Positions 5,828 to 6,448 of a DNA stretch of 6,448 bases are shown piece by piece (within the stretch, counting starts at the first letter, position 1; every line of letters starts with the position of its first letter). The DNA lies in NCBI GenBank assembly GCA_004298605.1, contig SCPW01000452.1, positions 1 through 6,448 on the forward strand, written 5' to 3'. The notes under the pieces were generated by a model. The model was not told the DNA's origin. It saw only the letters and a program-made list of their open reading frames with translations, and did no database searches. The position numbers and the translations under genes are program-made. This DNA comes from Gallionella sp. (GTDB taxonomy: Bacteria > Pseudomonadota > Gammaproteobacteria > Burkholderiales > Gallionellaceae).

Positions 5828-6448
5828 GCGCAACGCCCGGCGAAGCCAGCGCAACCAGTCACGGCGCGTTTCCGGCGTATCGGCTGCCGCATCGCGGATA
5901 TGTTTGGGCAACACCTGGTGGCGCCCCTCGCCGAATGCCAGCATCATTGCCTTGTGCGCCACGATATTGACCAGCCTCGGCGTCCCTCCGGTAATGCTGT
6001 GCAGCTTGCCTACCACGCCTTTGCCGAACAGCGTTTCACCGGCAAATCCGGCCACCGCCAGGCGGTGGCGCAAATAGCGTTCCAGCTCGTCCCTGTCCAA
6101 CCCTTTCAGGTCATACTGGAAGCTGATGCGCTGGCGCAACTGGCGTATCGAATGGTGGCGCAAACGCTCGTCCAGTTCCGGTTGCCCGAACAGCACCACT
6201 TGCAGCAACTTGCGTTTTTCGGTTTCGAGATTGGTGAGCAGGCGCAACACTTCCAGGCTCTCCGGCGGCATCGCCTGCGCCTCGTCCAGGCACACCAGCG
6301 CGCGCTGGCCGTTGCGCGCGCATTCCAGCAGCGCGCGCGTCAACCCTTTCAACAGCAGATGCTGGTCGATTTCTTTTTCCAGCGGCACGCGAAACCCGTC
6401 CGCCAGAGCCAGCAACAGGCTGCGCGGCTCAAGATAGGGGTTGGGGAT
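5822..6448 (-). CDS. mshM: MSHA biogenesis AAA ATPase MshM-like, 5' end outside window
   Basis: This is the C-terminal 208 residues of an ExeA/GspA/MshM-type AAA ATPase, which in MSHA and type II secretion systems helps assemble the pilus or secretin machinery at the inner membrane. The frame is open to the window edge, and the fragment begins IPNPYLEPRSLLLALADGF. The N-terminal Walker A is missing because of the window boundary. Present are Walker B (ALVCLDEAQAMPPESLEVLR, Asp55-Glu56 of the fragment), sensor-1-like VVLFGQPELDERL, an arginine-rich SIRQLRQRISF segment where an arginine finger is expected, YDLKGLDRDELERYLRHRL, and sensor-2-like ITGGTPRLVNIVAHKAM. The short C-terminal tail has the basic RRDWLRWLRRALRG and no long periplasmic domain such as ExeA/GspA carry, which favours MshM. 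The start of the gene cannot be seen. It is seven bases from mshN. Confidence 0.8.
   Translation of the reverse strand: MPNPYLEPRSLLLALADGFRVPLEKEIDQHLLLKGLTRALLECARNGQRALVCLDEAQAMPPESLEVLRLLTNLETEKRKLLQVVLFGQPELDERLRHHSIRQLRQRISFQYDLKGLDRDELERYLRHRLAVAGFAGETLFGKGVVGKLHSITGGTPRLVNIVAHKAMMLAFGEGRHQVLPKHIRDAAADTPETRRDWLRWLRRALRG

Noticed and set aside
5815..5892. A longer mshN start giving 392 residues.
   Set aside because: It overlaps the end of mshM by 71 bases. The conserved MSVINRVL start with a Shine-Dalgarno is at 5814.

Overview
The window looks like a chromosome segment of a betaproteobacterium, probably from the Nitrosomonadales (Gallionella/Sideroxydans-like). This is inferred from gene content, not from any search: a biotin cluster in the order bioB-bioF-bioH next to a divergent comF, MSHA-type pilus assembly genes (mshM, mshN), a PEP-CTERM protein, and many GC-rich palindromic repeats. 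Both ends cut through genes: bioH lacks its 3' part on the left and mshM lacks its 5' part on the right.

Layout. Positions 1-2698 hold three minus-strand biotin genes. BioB (2698-1703) makes biotin from dethiobiotin. BioF (1622-375) makes 8-amino-7-oxononanoate from pimeloyl-ACP. BioH (391 to the window edge) releases pimeloyl-ACP from its methyl ester. bioF and bioH overlap by 17 bases, so they are probably translationally coupled. A 167-base divergent region separates bioB from comF (2866-3582, plus strand). comF converges on a gene for an exported Lcl/DUF1566-type protein with a PEP-CTERM tail (4383-3673, minus). A 330-base non-coding stretch with an (AG)18 microsatellite follows. Last come mshN (5814-4714) and the C-terminal part of mshM (6448-5822), both minus strand and 7 bases apart.

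The genes are ordinary housekeeping and surface genes, and I see no new enzymatic or defence system. What stands out is the repeats. Five palindromic elements of four sequence types lie within about 3.6 kb (156-3644). Two sit in frame inside bioH and bioF, adding about 19 and 33 residues compared with the E. coli enzymes while leaving the catalytic motifs intact. One fills almost the whole bioB-bioF spacer, one lies between bioB and comF, and one lies between comF and the PEP-CTERM gene. The TAG stops of bioB and comF both lie in the terminal GTAGGG of such an element. One repeat arm followed by five T's looks like an intrinsic terminator for the PEP-CTERM gene. In-frame insertion into proteins recalls the Rickettsia palindromic elements, but the sequences here are of a different kind.
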